Source: Alkalinema sp. RU_4_3
Lineage (GTDB): Bacteria; Cyanobacteriota; Cyanobacteriia; Leptolyngbyales; Leptolyngbyaceae
NCBI GenBank assembly: GCA_012031975.1
Contig: JAAUSA010000014.1
Coordinates: 1 to 43,343, forward strand
Length of the DNA stretch: 43,343 bases
Direction: 5' to 3'
Each line of letters opens with the position of its first letter. Position 1 is the first letter of the stretch. Positions 1-9,561 of this stretch are shown one piece after another. The position numbers and the translations under genes are program-made. A model generated the notes under the pieces. That model was not told the origin of the DNA, did not search any database, and saw only the letters and a list, made by a program, of their open reading frames with translations.

Positions 1-589
1 CTGATTCCAATCCGCCACCACCAAGATTCCCCCCGGCTTCAACACCCGCATCAGTTCGCGCGCAAACAACGCCTTATCCGGCATATGCGGCCCCCGCCTC
101 CACGGACCAGACCACATCAAAACTGGCATCCGGGAACGACAGCGCCAGGGCATCATCCACTTGAAACTTCGCGTTCACACCATCGGGTGTCAGCTCCTGC
201 GCCCGCTTCACCTGCTGGGGGCTAATCGTCACCCCCGTCACCGCAAAACCATAGTCGCTTGCCAACACCCGGCTGCTGCCACCAATTCCGCAGCCCACAT
301 CCAGCACAGTAGTACCTTGGGGGAGTTTGTCCAGCCCGCCCCACTTGACCATCTCATGGACAAAATCAAACTTCGCCTTCAGAAAATCGCGCCGCTCTGG
401 CGGAGAACCATAGTGCCCCAAATGAATATGCTCCCCCCAGTAAAACTCCAGAATCCCATCCTCCGTCCATTCGTCATAGGACGTTGCGACAGAATCCGCC
501 GACTGATAGCGTCGGGGCGTCAGCAGATACAGCGCAACACCCAGCACAGAAAGGCCCAGGAGCAACTGAAGGAGGAAGATCAGATTCAT
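1..589 (-). CDS. MPBQ/MSBQ methyltransferase, partial and frameshifted
   Basis: SAM-dependent methyltransferase of the cyanobacterial MPBQ/MSBQ (tocopherol and plastoquinone precursor) type, like Synechocystis Sll0418. An N-terminal hydrophobic helix (about residues 3-23) is followed by the conserved block EDGILEFYWGEHIHLGHYG, SAM motif I (VLDVGCGIGGSS), and the motif FDVVWSVEAG. The frame then closes after AAYAG. Removing one base from the C-run at 91-95 restores PHMPDKALFARELMRVLKPG and an open frame to the window edge, so the break looks like a one-base insertion and the C-terminal part (about 150 residues by family length) lies outside the window. It lies downstream of the aminopeptidase gene on the same strand with a 65 bp gap. 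The family assignment rests on memory of the Sll0418 sequence; gamma-tocopherol methyltransferase is the main alternative. Confidence 0.85.
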
Positions 590-654
590 AAAGGCAGTAT
601 TTATTACATTCCTTAATAATTCTAGTCTATTCCACCGCCCCTGAATAGATCGCC

Positions 655-3227
655 CTAGACCGTCTTCACCTTCGCCTCCAGCGCCTCCAACCGACTCCGC
701 AGCAATCGATTCTCCTCCTTCATCTGGTCAAACTCCTGCCGCAGTTGATTCACCGCCACCGTCGAACCCGATCGAGACTGGACGATCGCTATTGCCTCCT
801 CGGCCATCCGCCGCGTTCGACCATCCGCCCCATCGCCCGTAAAGCCTTGCAGCAGGGCGATCGCCTTCGGGGTTTCCATGGATTCTAGGGCGACGATCGC
901 CGACACCTGGGACAGGAAGAAGCGTTCGCGGGACAGTTCCTTCAGGCGATTTAAGATCCGTTCTAGGTTGGGTTTCTCCTGGCCCGTGGAAATGCTCCCA
1001 AGCGATCGCACCGCCGCCAGTCGCAAAGGCTGCGCAACGCCGATTTCTGTATATTGCATCAGCAGATCCAACGCCGCCCTCGACGTTTTCATCCGACTCA
1101 GGGCACCGATCGCCCCGATGCGCAACACCTCATTCCAGCTCGATCGCTGCGCCAACGCCTCCGACAGAATACTCAAAACCTCTGACTCAGCCGGGGCTTC
1201 AGGCAAACCTGAGGCCGCAAATGTCCCGAGGTTTCGCAATGCTGCGGCTTCCACGAGATAGCTGGCGTCGCCGGACTGGGCGATCGATCGCACCGCTTCG
1301 TAACTCGCCTTGGTTTTGAAACTGGTGAGGGATTCTATGGTGACTCGACGGACCCGCGCCTCTGGATCTTTTAATCCCAACAGCAACGCATCAAAGGCTT
1401 GGTCGAGTTTGACCTGAGATAACGCCTGGGCCGCCTCTAGTCGAACGCCCCAGAATTTGTCGTTCTCCAAGGCCTCCTGCAATGCCTTAACCGCTTCCAA
1501 CCCACCCTTTTTGCCTAGGGCTCTGGCCGCATGAACCCGACTGACCGCCTCCGGATCGCCCAAGAGTTGTGCCTTCAGCTCTGGCACAGGATATTCCAGC
1601 GCCACTGATTTAAGGGTGTAGTTGCCGCGATCAAAACTAACAAACTCCGGTTTCTCAGCCAGCGGGAAGTAGAAAGATTGCTCCTTCTCATGGATGCGCA
1701 CAGTCAGGGTTTGAACAATTTCCTGATTGCGACCAAAGGCAATCGGTAGTTTCAAATCAAAGCAATCCGCATCCGATTCAGCCTGCGTTTGCGTCACCGT
1801 AACTTTGGCTAGCTTACTATCATATCCCAGCTATAAGCCACCTTATAATCGGGATGACCCCCCGATAGACATATTGATCGAACATCGGCGCAAGATTCTT
1901 ACCTGTCGCCTGCTCGATGGCCCGCAGCAGATCCACCGTCTCCACCACGCTATGGGCATGGTTGCGCAAAAACTGACCCATGGATTCCTGGAACAGATCA
2001 TCGCCCAATTCCGCCCGAACCATGTGATAGACACAGGAGCCCTTTTCGTAGATATGGCGATCGTACAGTTCGATCGCATCTCGGTAAACATTCGTCACCA
2101 AGGGCCGACGATAGCGCCCAGAATCCTCACTTTGGTATTCCTCCGCCTGACCCAACAAATAATAATGGGCCAAATCCTCGCCATACTCATGCTCCAGCCA
2201 GAGCACCTCCGCGTAGGAAGCCGCCCCCTCCTTCACCCAAGCATGGGACCAGTGCTTAATCACCGCCAAATCGCCAAACCACTGGTGGGCCAATTCATGG
2301 GCCACTAGGGTTTCGCTGCTGAGATTGTCGATCGCTGCCCGCTCATCTAACAAACAACGTGTCGTCAATAGCGTCGTGGAAGTATTCTCCATTCCACCAA
2401 AAATAAAATCATCCGCACAGACCTGCGCATACTTATCGTAGGCATAGTCATAGCGATAGGTCTTGCTGAAAAACTCCACCATTCTGGGGGTCTTGCCCAT
2501 GGTGAGTCTGGCCCGATCCTCCAGACCCGGCGTCACATAGTAGGTAATCGGCTTACCCCGCCATTCATCGCGCAGCTCCACATATTCCGCCACCGCCAGC
2601 GTCATTAGGTAGCTGGGATGCACCTGGTTTTGCTGCCAATGGTAGATCTTCCGATCGCCCAAGTCCTCCACACTCGCCAAGACCCCGTTGGAAACCGCGC
2701 TAAACGTTCCCGGCACCGTCACCCGAATTTCCGAGGTCGCCAACTGCCCTGGGTAGTCAAAACAAGGGAACCAATAGCGGGAATCCTCATCCTCGCCCTG
2801 GGTCCAGACCTGCACAGGCTTGTCGGGATAATGCTCCGTAGGTTTAATGAAATACATGCCGCGATCGGGCTGATTAATCCCATAATCAATGGCCACCTCC
2901 AGCCTGACCCCCTCGCTCGGTGGGCTGCAACAACTGCACCGTCAACCGATGGCCATCGTAGCTGTAGGGCTGGGGAACCGCCGCAATGGTCACCGCCTTA
3001 ATTTCCAGACTCACCGCATCCATCACAATGCTCGTAATTCCATCGCGCACGGGGCAAATTCTCGTGGTGCAGGTGCCCGAGGCGCGCTCATGGGGAATGT
3101 CTAGAACCAGATCCAGGGCAATATGCTCAACTTGACCTGGGCGATCGGGATTGTACTGCGGCTTTGCCCCCGGCAGTTCAAACGCTTTGTAACGACTATT
3201 CGACAGCACAGACCAGACCTGACTCAT
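655..3227 (-). CDS. pepN: M1 family aminopeptidase N with C-terminal HEAT-like repeats, frameshifted
   Basis: Zinc metallo-aminopeptidase removing N-terminal amino acids from peptides, cytoplasmic. Three overlapping frames together give one M1 protein of about 855 residues. The first (from 3227) has the N-terminal beta domain. The second has the substrate motif GGMEN, the zinc motif HELAH with the downstream Glu in WVKEGAASYAE, and ends at QYVYRG. The third (to 655) is an alpha-helical HEAT-repeat tail ending in a coiled coil. The breaks are a surplus base in the C-run at 2908-2912 (repair gives ERGVRLEVAIDYG), a missing base in the C-run at 1858-1863 (repair gives YRGGHPDYKVAYSWD), and one more missing base near 1820-1830. 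Start chosen at MSQVWSVLSN. Three lesions in one gene could mean a pseudogene, but two fall in homopolymers like the other breaks in this window. Upstream is a 320 bp gap with hairpins. Confidence 0.85.
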
Positions 3228-3438
3228 AAAAACAGCTACGGTATTTCAAAAGGTGACGATTCAATATGCGAAGGCGATGCTCAACCCAAAAAACAAACAC
3301 ACGGGTTTTCCTGATGCATAAAACTAGCGGCCTCCGAAGAAACCACCCCGATGAAAACGGTTCAATAACAACTCACGTCGTTATTACTAACTAAATCCCG
3401 CCGATGAGAAATGCCATAGCGCTAGAATTATCACCCAA

Positions 3439-3462
3439 AATCATCGATAAAAGTCGATGATT
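3439..3462. promoter_or_regulatory. Perfect 9-bp inverted repeat upstream of pepN
   Basis: AATCATCGA and TCGATGATT are separated by 6 bases. This could be a hairpin in the transcript or an operator for pepN. There is no T-run on either strand, so it is a poor intrinsic terminator. Confidence 0.35.
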
Positions 3463-3496
3463 TATCAGGATTTTCTGTGATCATTCATCGGAGGAA

Positions 3497-3524
3497 GGTA
3501 ATCGCCACTACTAAAACGATTACC
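3497..3524 (-). terminator. Hairpin downstream of argF
   Basis: An 8-bp perfect stem GGTAATCG/CGATTACC with a 12-base loop lies 24 bases after the argF stop codon. It lacks a clear T-run on the minus strand, so termination is only likely, not shown. Confidence 0.35.
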
Positions 3525-3547
3525 GCTCTAATCCTTAGCATGCCCAT

Positions 3548-4477
3548 TTAAATCATTCCCAGCACGCTGGCAAGTAGCGCTTTTTGAGCGTGGAGACGAT
3601 TCTCCGCCTGATCCCAGACGCGGGATTGGGGGCCTTCTATGACGCTGTTGGTGATCTCCTCTTCCCGGTGGGCGGGCAGACAATGCAGCACGATCGCCTC
3701 CCGATCGGCTTCCTTGAGCAGGGCATCATTGATCTGGTAGGGCTGAAAGAGCGGAATCCGGGAAGCCGCTTCATCTTCCTGGCCCATACTGGCCCAGACA
3801 TCGGTATAGAGCACCTGGGCGTTTTTCACAGCGGCGATCGGGTCGGTGGTGATCGTCACTTCAGACTGGCCGTTGGCGATCGCCTCCGCCTGTTTGACAA
3901 TGGCCGGATCCGGTTTGTAAGCTTCTGGGGTGGCGATGCGGACGTTCATCCCCACTAGGGCACAGCCGAGGAGAATAGAGTGGGCCACATTGTTGCCGTC
4001 CCCGAGGTAAGTCATGGTCAGGCCCGAGAGCTGACCGAAGTTTTCCTGGACCGTCTGAAGGTCAGCCAGCATCTGGCAGGGGTGCTCTAGGTCCGTCAGG
4101 GCGTTAATGATCGGCATCTTGGCATGTTTTGCATACAGCTCCACATCGGCCTGGGCAAAGGTACGGACGGCTAGGACATCGAGGTAGCGATCAAGCACCC
4201 GCGCCGTATCCACTAGGGGCTCCCCCCGGCTGACCTGGGTAGCATTCAGGGGCAGGTCGATCACATGGCCCCCCAGGTGCTGCATGGCCACGGAAAAACT
4301 CATGCGGGTCCGCGTCGAAGCTTTATAAAACAGCAGCCCTAGCACCGGGGGGCGACCCTGGGCCATGGGCATCAATTCCCCGGACTTCAGTTGACGGGCA
4401 TGGGTCAGCAGCAGCGCCAGCTCCTCCCGACTCAAATCCGCCATTCCCAACAGGTCCCTGCCCTTTAGCCCAGCCAT
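3548..4477 (-). CDS. argF: Ornithine carbamoyltransferase
   Basis: Transfers the carbamoyl group of carbamoyl phosphate to ornithine to make citrulline, in arginine biosynthesis in the cytoplasm. The protein of about 309 residues has the carbamoyl-phosphate site STRTRMSF, the motif HPCQMLAD, and the ornithine/catalytic motif HCLPAHR near the C-terminus, all intact. The frame is open upstream to 4579, but the start at 4477 (MAGLKGRDLL) is preferred because a GAGGG ribosome-binding site lies about 6 bases upstream and the length then fits the family. It stands 150 bp from the 3' end of the HtrA-type protease gene on the same strand. Confidence 0.95.
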   Translation of the reverse strand: MAGLKGRDLLGMADLSREELALLLTHARQLKSGELMPMAQGRPPVLGLLFYKASTRTRMSFSVAMQHLGGHVIDLPLNATQVSRGEPLVDTARVLDRYLDVLAVRTFAQADVELYAKHAKMPIINALTDLEHPCQMLADLQTVQENFGQLSGLTMTYLGDGNNVAHSILLGCALVGMNVRIATPEAYKPDPAIVKQAEAIANGQSEVTITTDPIAAVKNAQVLYTDVWASMGQEDEAASRIPLFQPYQINDALLKEADREAIVLHCLPAHREEEITNSVIEGPQSRVWDQAENRLHAQKALLASVLGMI

Positions 4478-4627
4478 ATAAATCCCTCGGTAGATTGAGT
4501 AATCGGTTTTAAACCTAAGAAACACACCCTCTAAACAGAACATCCCTGGACTGCGGAACCGCAAGCCAGGAATGGTCAATTTTGAAGCTTAGATTGTACC
4601 GACTTTTACAGCGATTTGGATAGGGCG

Positions 4628-5908
4628 CTAAGCTTCTTCGTCCTTCAGTTCAGCCGTGCGCACCGAGAGCTGCATGGATTGATCGCCTCGGCGCAGTTCC
4701 ACCTTGAGGGCCTTGCCCAGGCGACTGCGATCGACCACCTGCTGGAGCTGTTCGGCACTGTCAATGGACTGGCCATCGACGCTGGTGATCACGTCGTAGC
4801 GGCGGATGCCCGCCTTGGCGGCGGGGGTGTTTTCCAAGACGCGCAGGACGATGACGCCATTGACGGCGGGGAGCTGGAGTAGGGAGTTGGGATCGTCATT
4901 GTTGGCCTTGGCCATTTCCGGATCGAAGCTGCTCATCTGGATGCCCAGGTAGGGATGGCGGATCCGCTCGCCCCGCGAGAGCTGGTCCTTGAGTTCCTTG
5001 GCCTTGTTGATCGGAATGGCAAAGCCAATCCCCATGGCATCGGCCCGAATGGCTGTGTTGATGCCGATCACTTCACCGCGATCGTTGAGCAAAGGCCCCC
5101 CGGAGTTGCCAGGGTTGATCGCTGCGTCGGTCTGGATAAAGTCGAGGCGCTTGTTGCTCATGCCGATCTGGGAGCTGGCCCGGTTGAGGGTGCTGACGAT
5201 GCCCAGGGTGACGGTGTTGTCGAGGCCCAGGGGGTTGCCGACGGCGATCGCCCAGTCCCCTACTTGGGTGGCGTCGGAGTCGCCTAGGGCGGCGATCGGC
5301 AGGTTCTTCCCTTCGATTTTCACCACCGCTAGATCCGTGACCTCATCAATGCCACTCACTTTACCTTCAAATTTGCGGCCATCCTTGAGGGTGACGGTCA
5401 CCTTGTCGGCTCCGTTGACCACGTGGGAGTTGGTTAGCAGAATGCCACTTTGGTCGATCAGAAAGCCAGAGCCTTGGCCCCGCACCATTTCGTTGCGAGG
5501 GGGTGCCAGCATTTCACCGCCGCCGAAGAACTGGCGGAAGAAGGGATCATCCAGCATGGGATCGACCGTGGCCTTGCGGGAGATGGTCTTCTCCGTATCG
5601 ATGCGAACCACGGCATTGCCCATCTTTTGCACAGCCTCGGCAACAAAACTGCCGCGTTCGATCGGGCGGGGTGCAGCCACAGGCGTTGCTACAGGCGTTG
5701 CCACAGAGGGCGTTTTGGCAATCTCTGGTGTAACCTCTGGTTTAACAGCAGCTTTCAGAGGGGCCTGGGTGATAGGGGGTTTGGAAACGATGGGCGGTTT
5801 GGAAACGACGGGGGATTCGAGGGCGCGAGCGGGCGCGAGGTGGATGCCGAAGAAACTCATCACACTGAGGAGCGCCGTTAGGAGGATGGCTTTGAGACGA
5901 TCGGGCAT
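4628..5908 (-). CDS. HtrA/Deg-family trypsin-like serine protease with PDZ domain
   Basis: Periplasmic or thylakoid-lumen/envelope protein quality-control protease (HtrA/HhoA/HhoB group). From MPDRLKAILL it has 426 residues: a signal peptide (hydrophobic LLTALLSVMSFFGI, then APARA), a Pro/Val/Thr-rich linker with repeated VSKPP and VATPVA units, the protease domain with His in LLTNSHVVNG, Asp in VTDLAVVKI and Ser in NPGNSGGPLL, and one C-terminal PDZ domain (VLRVLENTPAAKAGIRRYDV). The frame is open further upstream to 5998, but the chosen ATG puts the signal peptide at the N-terminus. A single PDZ domain fits the cyanobacterial Hho/HtrA trio; which paralogue it is cannot be told here. Confidence 0.92.
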   Translation of the reverse strand: MPDRLKAILLTALLSVMSFFGIHLAPARALESPVVSKPPIVSKPPITQAPLKAAVKPEVTPEIAKTPSVATPVATPVAAPRPIERGSFVAEAVQKMGNAVVRIDTEKTISRKATVDPMLDDPFFRQFFGGGEMLAPPRNEMVRGQGSGFLIDQSGILLTNSHVVNGADKVTVTLKDGRKFEGKVSGIDEVTDLAVVKIEGKNLPIAALGDSDATQVGDWAIAVGNPLGLDNTVTLGIVSTLNRASSQIGMSNKRLDFIQTDAAINPGNSGGPLLNDRGEVIGINTAIRADAMGIGFAIPINKAKELKDQLSRGERIRHPYLGIQMSSFDPEMAKANNDDPNSLLQLPAVNGVIVLRVLENTPAAKAGIRRYDVITSVDGQSIDSAEQLQQVVDRSRLGKALKVELRRGDQSMQLSVRTAELKDEEA

Positions 5909-6030
5909 GGGTGCGACACCTCGATATTGCAAAACAAAGAGAGTACTTAGGTTCAATTCTGGCAGTTTCTTCCGGGGAATGGAAAGATCGAGGATCAATC
6001 CATTCCCTGGAGGTATGCCCTAGGACGGAG

Positions 6031-6689
6031 TTAGACCGTCACGGTGCTGAACAGCTCGGCTAGGGTGCGATCGGGCAGCTCCGGCTTGGCGACGATTTCC
6101 AGAATCTTGTTGCGGGCGTTGCTGTCCTGGGCGGCGGCGACACAGACCTGGGCCACCTTGGTGCGGGGAATGCTGCCTTCAAACAGGCTGTCGGCACGGG
6201 ACATCAGGATTTTGTCGTCATTGTCCACATTTTTCAAACCACCGGGGCGGACGATCGTATAGTTCAGCCCACTACGCTGGAGATGTTCCTCGGCCCACTT
6301 TTTCCAGGCGAGGACGCCCCAAAATAGGTTCAGGGGATGGAGGGGTTTTGACACGCACAGGGAGGAGACGAGGACAAACTGCTCGATGCCCTTAGCCTTG
6401 GCGGCATTGACCAGCTTTTTGGTGCCCTCGAAGTCCACCATATAGGGTCCGGTGGGATCGAAGCTGGGTTTGGCCCCGGTGGCGCAGAAGACCACGGTGG
6501 CATCGCCGATGGCGCCCTGCATATCGTCTTTCAGCACGTCGCCATAGACCAGTTCCACCGCACCGGGCAGGAGGGTTTTGCCCTTATCTAGGTCGCGCAC
6601 CAAGGCCCGCACGGGGATACCCTGCTCGACGAGCTGCTGGACAATTCTCCGTCCGGTCTCTCCGGTTGCCCTGCTACAAATGCTTTCAT
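6031..6689 (-). CDS. Atypical short-chain dehydrogenase/reductase (NAD(P)-binding), frameshifted near the start
   Basis: NAD(P)-binding Rossmann protein of the atypical SDR group found in cyanobacteria and plastids (SDR_a5/Ycf39-like). The current frame reads ...SRATGETGRRIVQQL and lacks a normal N-terminus. Adding one base to the C-run at 6669-6671 gives an ATG at 6689 and MKAFVAGATGETGRR, a textbook beta-alpha-beta dinucleotide site (GATGETG). Other visible family features are VFCATGAKPSFDPTGPY, FVLVSSLCVSKP and YTIVRPGGL. The corrected protein is about 219 residues. Substrate unknown. It is divergent from the DUF1997 gene. Confidence 0.85.
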
Positions 6690-7167
6690 GGCTTGGCCTC
6701 AATAATATGCTCGTGGGTTGTCATGCTTCCCACCATACAAGCTGTCTAAGTAAAACTTCGACCCCCATCAGGTGTGGAAACCTCGACTCCAGGCCGTACC
6801 CACTCGACGCTAGTCCCCCCATGAGGTGTGGAAACCTCGACTCCGGGATCGGTCAGGAAGATCGGTTATGCTAGTGAGCGATGTATTTCCCGGTGACCGA
6901 AGGAAAGATGTGCGGAGGTTCTGCCGCGCTTTCAATTTGGGTTTTGCGTGGAAATGCCAGTGTCGAACACCTCTGAAGTGGGGAATTCTGGAGTTTAGGG
7001 TGAGTCCTGACGTTTGGGGCTCTAACTTGCCGAGTGTGACCTGTTCGTTATCTCCGCCTGTGAATTCCAACACCATGCAGTTTTCTTCTACCGATCGACC
7101 CGCAGCCGCGCTGATTCCCACTTCCGAGGTGCCCATGTCCGATGTATTAGGTGCTCAGGAGGGCTCG
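6690..7167. other. Divergent intergenic region
   Basis: This spacer of almost 480 bp lies between the divergent SDR and DUF1997 genes. It contains the two 21-bp direct repeats and probably the promoters of both genes. An open frame in phase with DUF1997 runs through part of it, so the DUF1997 protein could begin earlier (ATG at 7075 or 7135). Confidence 0.5.
6770..6844. repeat. Two 21-bp direct repeats, 54-bp period
   Basis: The 21-mer starting AGGTGTGGAAACCTCGACTC occurs identically at 6770-6790 and 6824-6844, each preceded by a similar C-rich stretch. The core AGGT-GTGGAA-ACCT is a small palindrome. With two units and no cas genes it is not a CRISPR array. It may be an operator pair or a partial tandem duplication. 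Confidence 0.8.
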
Positions 7168-7785
7168 ATGTCCCAAATTGATGGGGACAGCAAATCGATG
7201 GCGATGTTTCGGAGCCAGTTTGTGGACAGCATGGAGATGTATGCCGATGCGGCGACCGTGGCGGCCTATCTTGATGCCCATCCCGAATGGTTTCGACGCT
7301 GTGCTGCGCCATTGATGACGGAGGCCCTGGGCGACAATGGCTATGTGGTGACGATCGGTCGCTACGGCAATTTCGGCTTTGAGCTGGAGCCGAAGGTGGG
7401 TCTACACCTGCTGCCCCAGGACCATGGGGTCTATCGGATTGAGACGCTGCCCGTACCGAGCTATGTGCCAGTGGGCTACGATGTGGACTTCAAGGCGGCC
7501 TTGGAGCTGGTGGAGCATGACCCGGATGCGGTGTCGGAGGCGATCGCGCCGGAAGCGAAGCATTTGACAAAGGTTGAGTGGACCTTGGATTTGACAGTGT
7601 CGATCCAGTTTCCGAAGTTTATTTTGGCTTTGCCCCAGGGATTGGTGGAGCGGACGGGGGAGGCGCTGCTGGAGAAGGTGGTGCGGCAGATTTCCCGGCG
7701 TCTGACCCGCAAGGTCCAGGAGGATTTCCATACGTCGCGTCAGTTGCCGACGCCGAAGCCGCCGAAGCGCTGGCTGTTTGGCTAG
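7168..7785 (+). CDS. DUF1997 family protein
   Basis: Cyanobacterial and plant-plastid DUF1997 protein of unknown function. About 205 residues from MSQIDGDSKS. Family-like features are FRSQFVDSMEMYADA at the N-terminus, YLDAHPEWFRRCAAPLM, IGRYGNFGFELEPKVGL and the basic tail PKPPKRWLFG. I chose the ATG at 7168 because AGGAGG lies 5 bases upstream. The frame stays open upstream and the ATGs at 7075 and 7135 are possible. It is followed after 118 bp by ndk on the same strand. Confidence 0.7.
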   Translation: MSQIDGDSKSMAMFRSQFVDSMEMYADAATVAAYLDAHPEWFRRCAAPLMTEALGDNGYVVTIGRYGNFGFELEPKVGLHLLPQDHGVYRIETLPVPSYVPVGYDVDFKAALELVEHDPDAVSEAIAPEAKHLTKVEWTLDLTVSIQFPKFILALPQGLVERTGEALLEKVVRQISRRLTRKVQEDFHTSRQLPTPKPPKRWLFG

Positions 7786-7903
7786 GGTTGGACCAGATGT
7801 AGAAACGCCCGCCCACAAACGTCAAATTTGTTTTACCCTGGTATCTGGAAAATTAGTTGTTCAGACTGAACACTAAACAGAAATTGCTTGGGAGCTAATT
7901 GCA

Positions 7904-8353
7904 GTGGAAAGAACTTTTGTGGCCATCAAGCCCGATGGCGTGCAGCGCAAGCTGGTGGGTGAGGTGATTCGTCGCTTTGAGGCGAAGGGATTTACGCTGG
8001 TTGGTTTGAAGCTGATCAATGTGTCTAAGGAATTGGCTGAGAAGCATTATGAAGCGCTGAACGACAAGCCTTTCTTCGGTGGCTTGATCGAGTTCATCAC
8101 CTCGGGTCCTGTGGTGGCCATGGTCTGGGAAGGCGACGGTGTGGTGGCCTCTGCCCGCAAGTTGATCGGTGCGACGAATCCTTTGGCTTCTGAGCCGGGG
8201 ACGATCCGGGGCGATCTGGCGGTGAATGTGGGCCGTAACGTGATCCATGGTTCGGATGCTGTGGATACGGCGAACCGGGAGATCGGGCTATGGTTTGCGG
8301 AGAGCGAACTGGCGGCTTGGACACCGACGAATATGAACTGGATCCACGAGTAA
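7904..8353 (+). CDS. ndk: Nucleoside diphosphate kinase
   Basis: Transfers the gamma phosphate between nucleoside tri- and diphosphates through a phospho-histidine; cytoplasmic. 149 residues, normal length, starting with GTG ([15 protein letters not shown]) after a GGGAG site. The active-site region [16 protein letters not shown] contains the catalytic His (His in IHGSD). The C-terminus NWIHE is typical. A strong intrinsic terminator follows 22 bases after the stop. Confidence 0.97.
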   Translation: MERTFVAIKPDGVQRKLVGEVIRRFEAKGFTLVGLKLINVSKELAEKHYEALNDKPFFGGLIEFITSGPVVAMVWEGDGVVASARKLIGATNPLASEPGTIRGDLAVNVGRNVIHGSDAVDTANREIGLWFAESELAAWTPTNMNWIHE

Positions 8354-8375
8354 GCGATCGGTGGTTCGATATAGC

Positions 8376-8412
8376 AAAAAGGGGAGAGGCTTTGGGGTCT
8401 CTCCCCTTTTTG
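8376..8412. terminator. Bidirectional intrinsic terminator between ndk and the TerC-type gene
   Basis: GGGGAGAG (8381-8388) pairs with CTCTCCCC (8399-8406) around a 10-base loop, flanked by A5 on the left and T5 on the right, so it can stop ndk on the plus strand and the convergent membrane-protein gene on the minus strand. Confidence 0.85.
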
Positions 8413-8447
8413 ATGGGGTTGCTGGGGGGGTGTGGGTGGGGGATAGT

Positions 8448-8472
8448 GGGCGCGGAATACGCGCCCCTACCA
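8448..8472 (+). repeat. 25-bp GC-rich palindromic repeat, copy 1
   Basis: This copy begins GGGCGCGGAATACGCGCCCC and ends TACCA. Near-identical copies lie at 11841-11865 and, inverted, 11916-11940. Each contains an internal GGGCGCG/CGCGCCC palindrome. It sits just after the terminator and before the 3' end of the convergent TerC-type gene. Confidence 0.8.
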
Positions 8473-8486
8473 GAGGGTGGTTTGGG

Positions 8487-9227
8487 TTATTCCTCGATCG
8501 CCGCCAACTCTTGCTCTTCTTCCACCACTGCCAACATGACTTCTTCCTTACGTTTGGAGAAACCCCAGACAAACAACAGGCCGACGAGGACGATCGTTAC
8601 CCATTCGGGGGGAACCAGGGAATCGTTGAATACCCGAAGGAGGAGCTTGAACCCGACGATCGCCACGGTCATGTAGCCTGCATCTTCGAGGTGATCGTAC
8701 TCGGCCAGCCACTTGATGAACAGAGAGGCCATGAAGCGGAGGGCGATGATGCCGATGGTGCCGCCCAGCATGATTAGCCAGGTGTCTTGGGAGACGGCGA
8801 TCGCGGTGGTCACGCTATCGAGGGAAAAGGCTAGGTCCGTGAAGGCGATCACGGGGATCGCCTGCCAGAGGGAGTTGAAGCGGGGGCCATGGTGCTCGTC
8901 TGCGTCGCCTTCTTCTTGTTTGGAGCTGAAATACTGATAGACCAGCCATAGCAGGTACAAAGCCCCGGCCAGCTCAAACTGCCAATAGTTAATCACCCAG
9001 GAGGCCGCCAAGATCAGCCCCATGCGCAGTACGTAGGCAAAGACTAAACCCAAATCCAGGGCCTGTTTCTCCAACTTGGGATCTTGCAAACCTTTGGTTA
9101 GGGCAGCGAGCGCCACAGCATTATCCGCTGAGAGCACTGCCTCTAAAGTGATCAGCACCGGAAGAACAAGCAGTGCCTGGGGGGTGAAGTGGGACGGCAG
9201 ATCAAGGTCAATCATGGACTGGTTCAC
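8487..9227 (-). CDS. TerC family integral membrane protein
   Basis: Polytopic membrane protein of the TerC/YceF-like family, which in other bacteria is tied to metal-ion (notably manganese) export or tellurium resistance; substrate here unknown. 246 residues with about seven hydrophobic segments. The family's acidic membrane motifs are present: VLSADNAVALA near residues 33-42 and AFSLDSVTTA near the middle. An acidic, His-containing loop (EEGDADEHHG) lies between helices, and the tail is acidic. The start at 9227 is used; a second ATG lies four codons in. It converges with ndk across a shared terminator. Confidence 0.88.
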   Translation of the reverse strand: MNQSMIDLDLPSHFTPQALLVLPVLITLEAVLSADNAVALAALTKGLQDPKLEKQALDLGLVFAYVLRMGLILAASWVINYWQFELAGALYLLWLVYQYFSSKQEEGDADEHHGPRFNSLWQAIPVIAFTDLAFSLDSVTTAIAVSQDTWLIMLGGTIGIIALRFMASLFIKWLAEYDHLEDAGYMTVAIVGFKLLLRVFNDSLVPPEWVTIVLVGLLFVWGFSKRKEEVMLAVVEEEQELAAIEE

Positions 9228-9462
9228 TTATTAGAAAAGGGTGGCGCAAGCTGCGGTGGGCTTGAAAATCAACCGATCCCTAAGCTAACCCGGAACGATC
9301 GGCCAGCGGGATAGGGATTACCGTCAAGTGTTGCGACTTGTAACACCGTATCATCTCCAGGGGAGGATTTGCTGTTTAATCAGATCATTAAGGAATACTA
9401 GGTTCTATATAGGACTGATGTACATCCCAAGGAATCTAGCGACACCTAAGGAGAGATTACCC

Positions 9463-9561
9463 ATGCCTTTAACTGAAGCTCAAATTTTGATCGGCCTGTT
9501 CACCGCACTGTTCCCCGGCATGCTTGCCTACAAACTTTGCGTGGAGCTGTATCGCGCCTAA
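9463..9561 (+). CDS. psaM: Photosystem I reaction centre subunit XII (PsaM)
   Basis: A single-helix PSI subunit, 32 residues, at the trimer interface of the thylakoid photosystem I complex. The sequence begins MPLTEAQILIGLF and ends AYKLCVELYRA, which fits PsaM by length, the N-terminal S/T-(D/E)-x-Q motif, the central hydrophobic helix and the ending x-x-ELY-R/K. A GGAGA ribosome-binding site lies about 8 bases upstream. It is a stand-alone gene with more than 200 bp before it and about 440 bp after it. Confidence 0.9.
   Translation: MPLTEAQILIGLFTALFPGMLAYKLCVELYRA

Larger units (their letters stand above)
3228..3547. other. Intergenic region between argF and pepN
   Basis: AT-rich spacer between the 3' end of argF and the start of pepN, both on the minus strand. 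No gene is visible. It holds two clear inverted repeats annotated separately, and must contain the pepN promoter if pepN is not read through from argF. Confidence 0.6.

Noticed and set aside
655-3227. Three separate genes (HEAT-repeat protein, metalloprotease core, small N-terminal protein)
   Set aside because: The three pieces line up end to end as one M1 aminopeptidase once single bases are corrected at the breaks.
4989-6023. A 344-codon open frame on the plus strand opposite the HtrA-type protease gene
   Set aside because: Its translation is low-complexity and Arg/Pro/Ser-rich with no motif; the minus strand encodes a full protease with its catalytic triad. It is a GC-rich shadow frame.
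6770-6844. CRISPR array with two repeats
   Set aside because: Only two units, a 33-base spacer and no further units or cas genes; better described as direct repeats.
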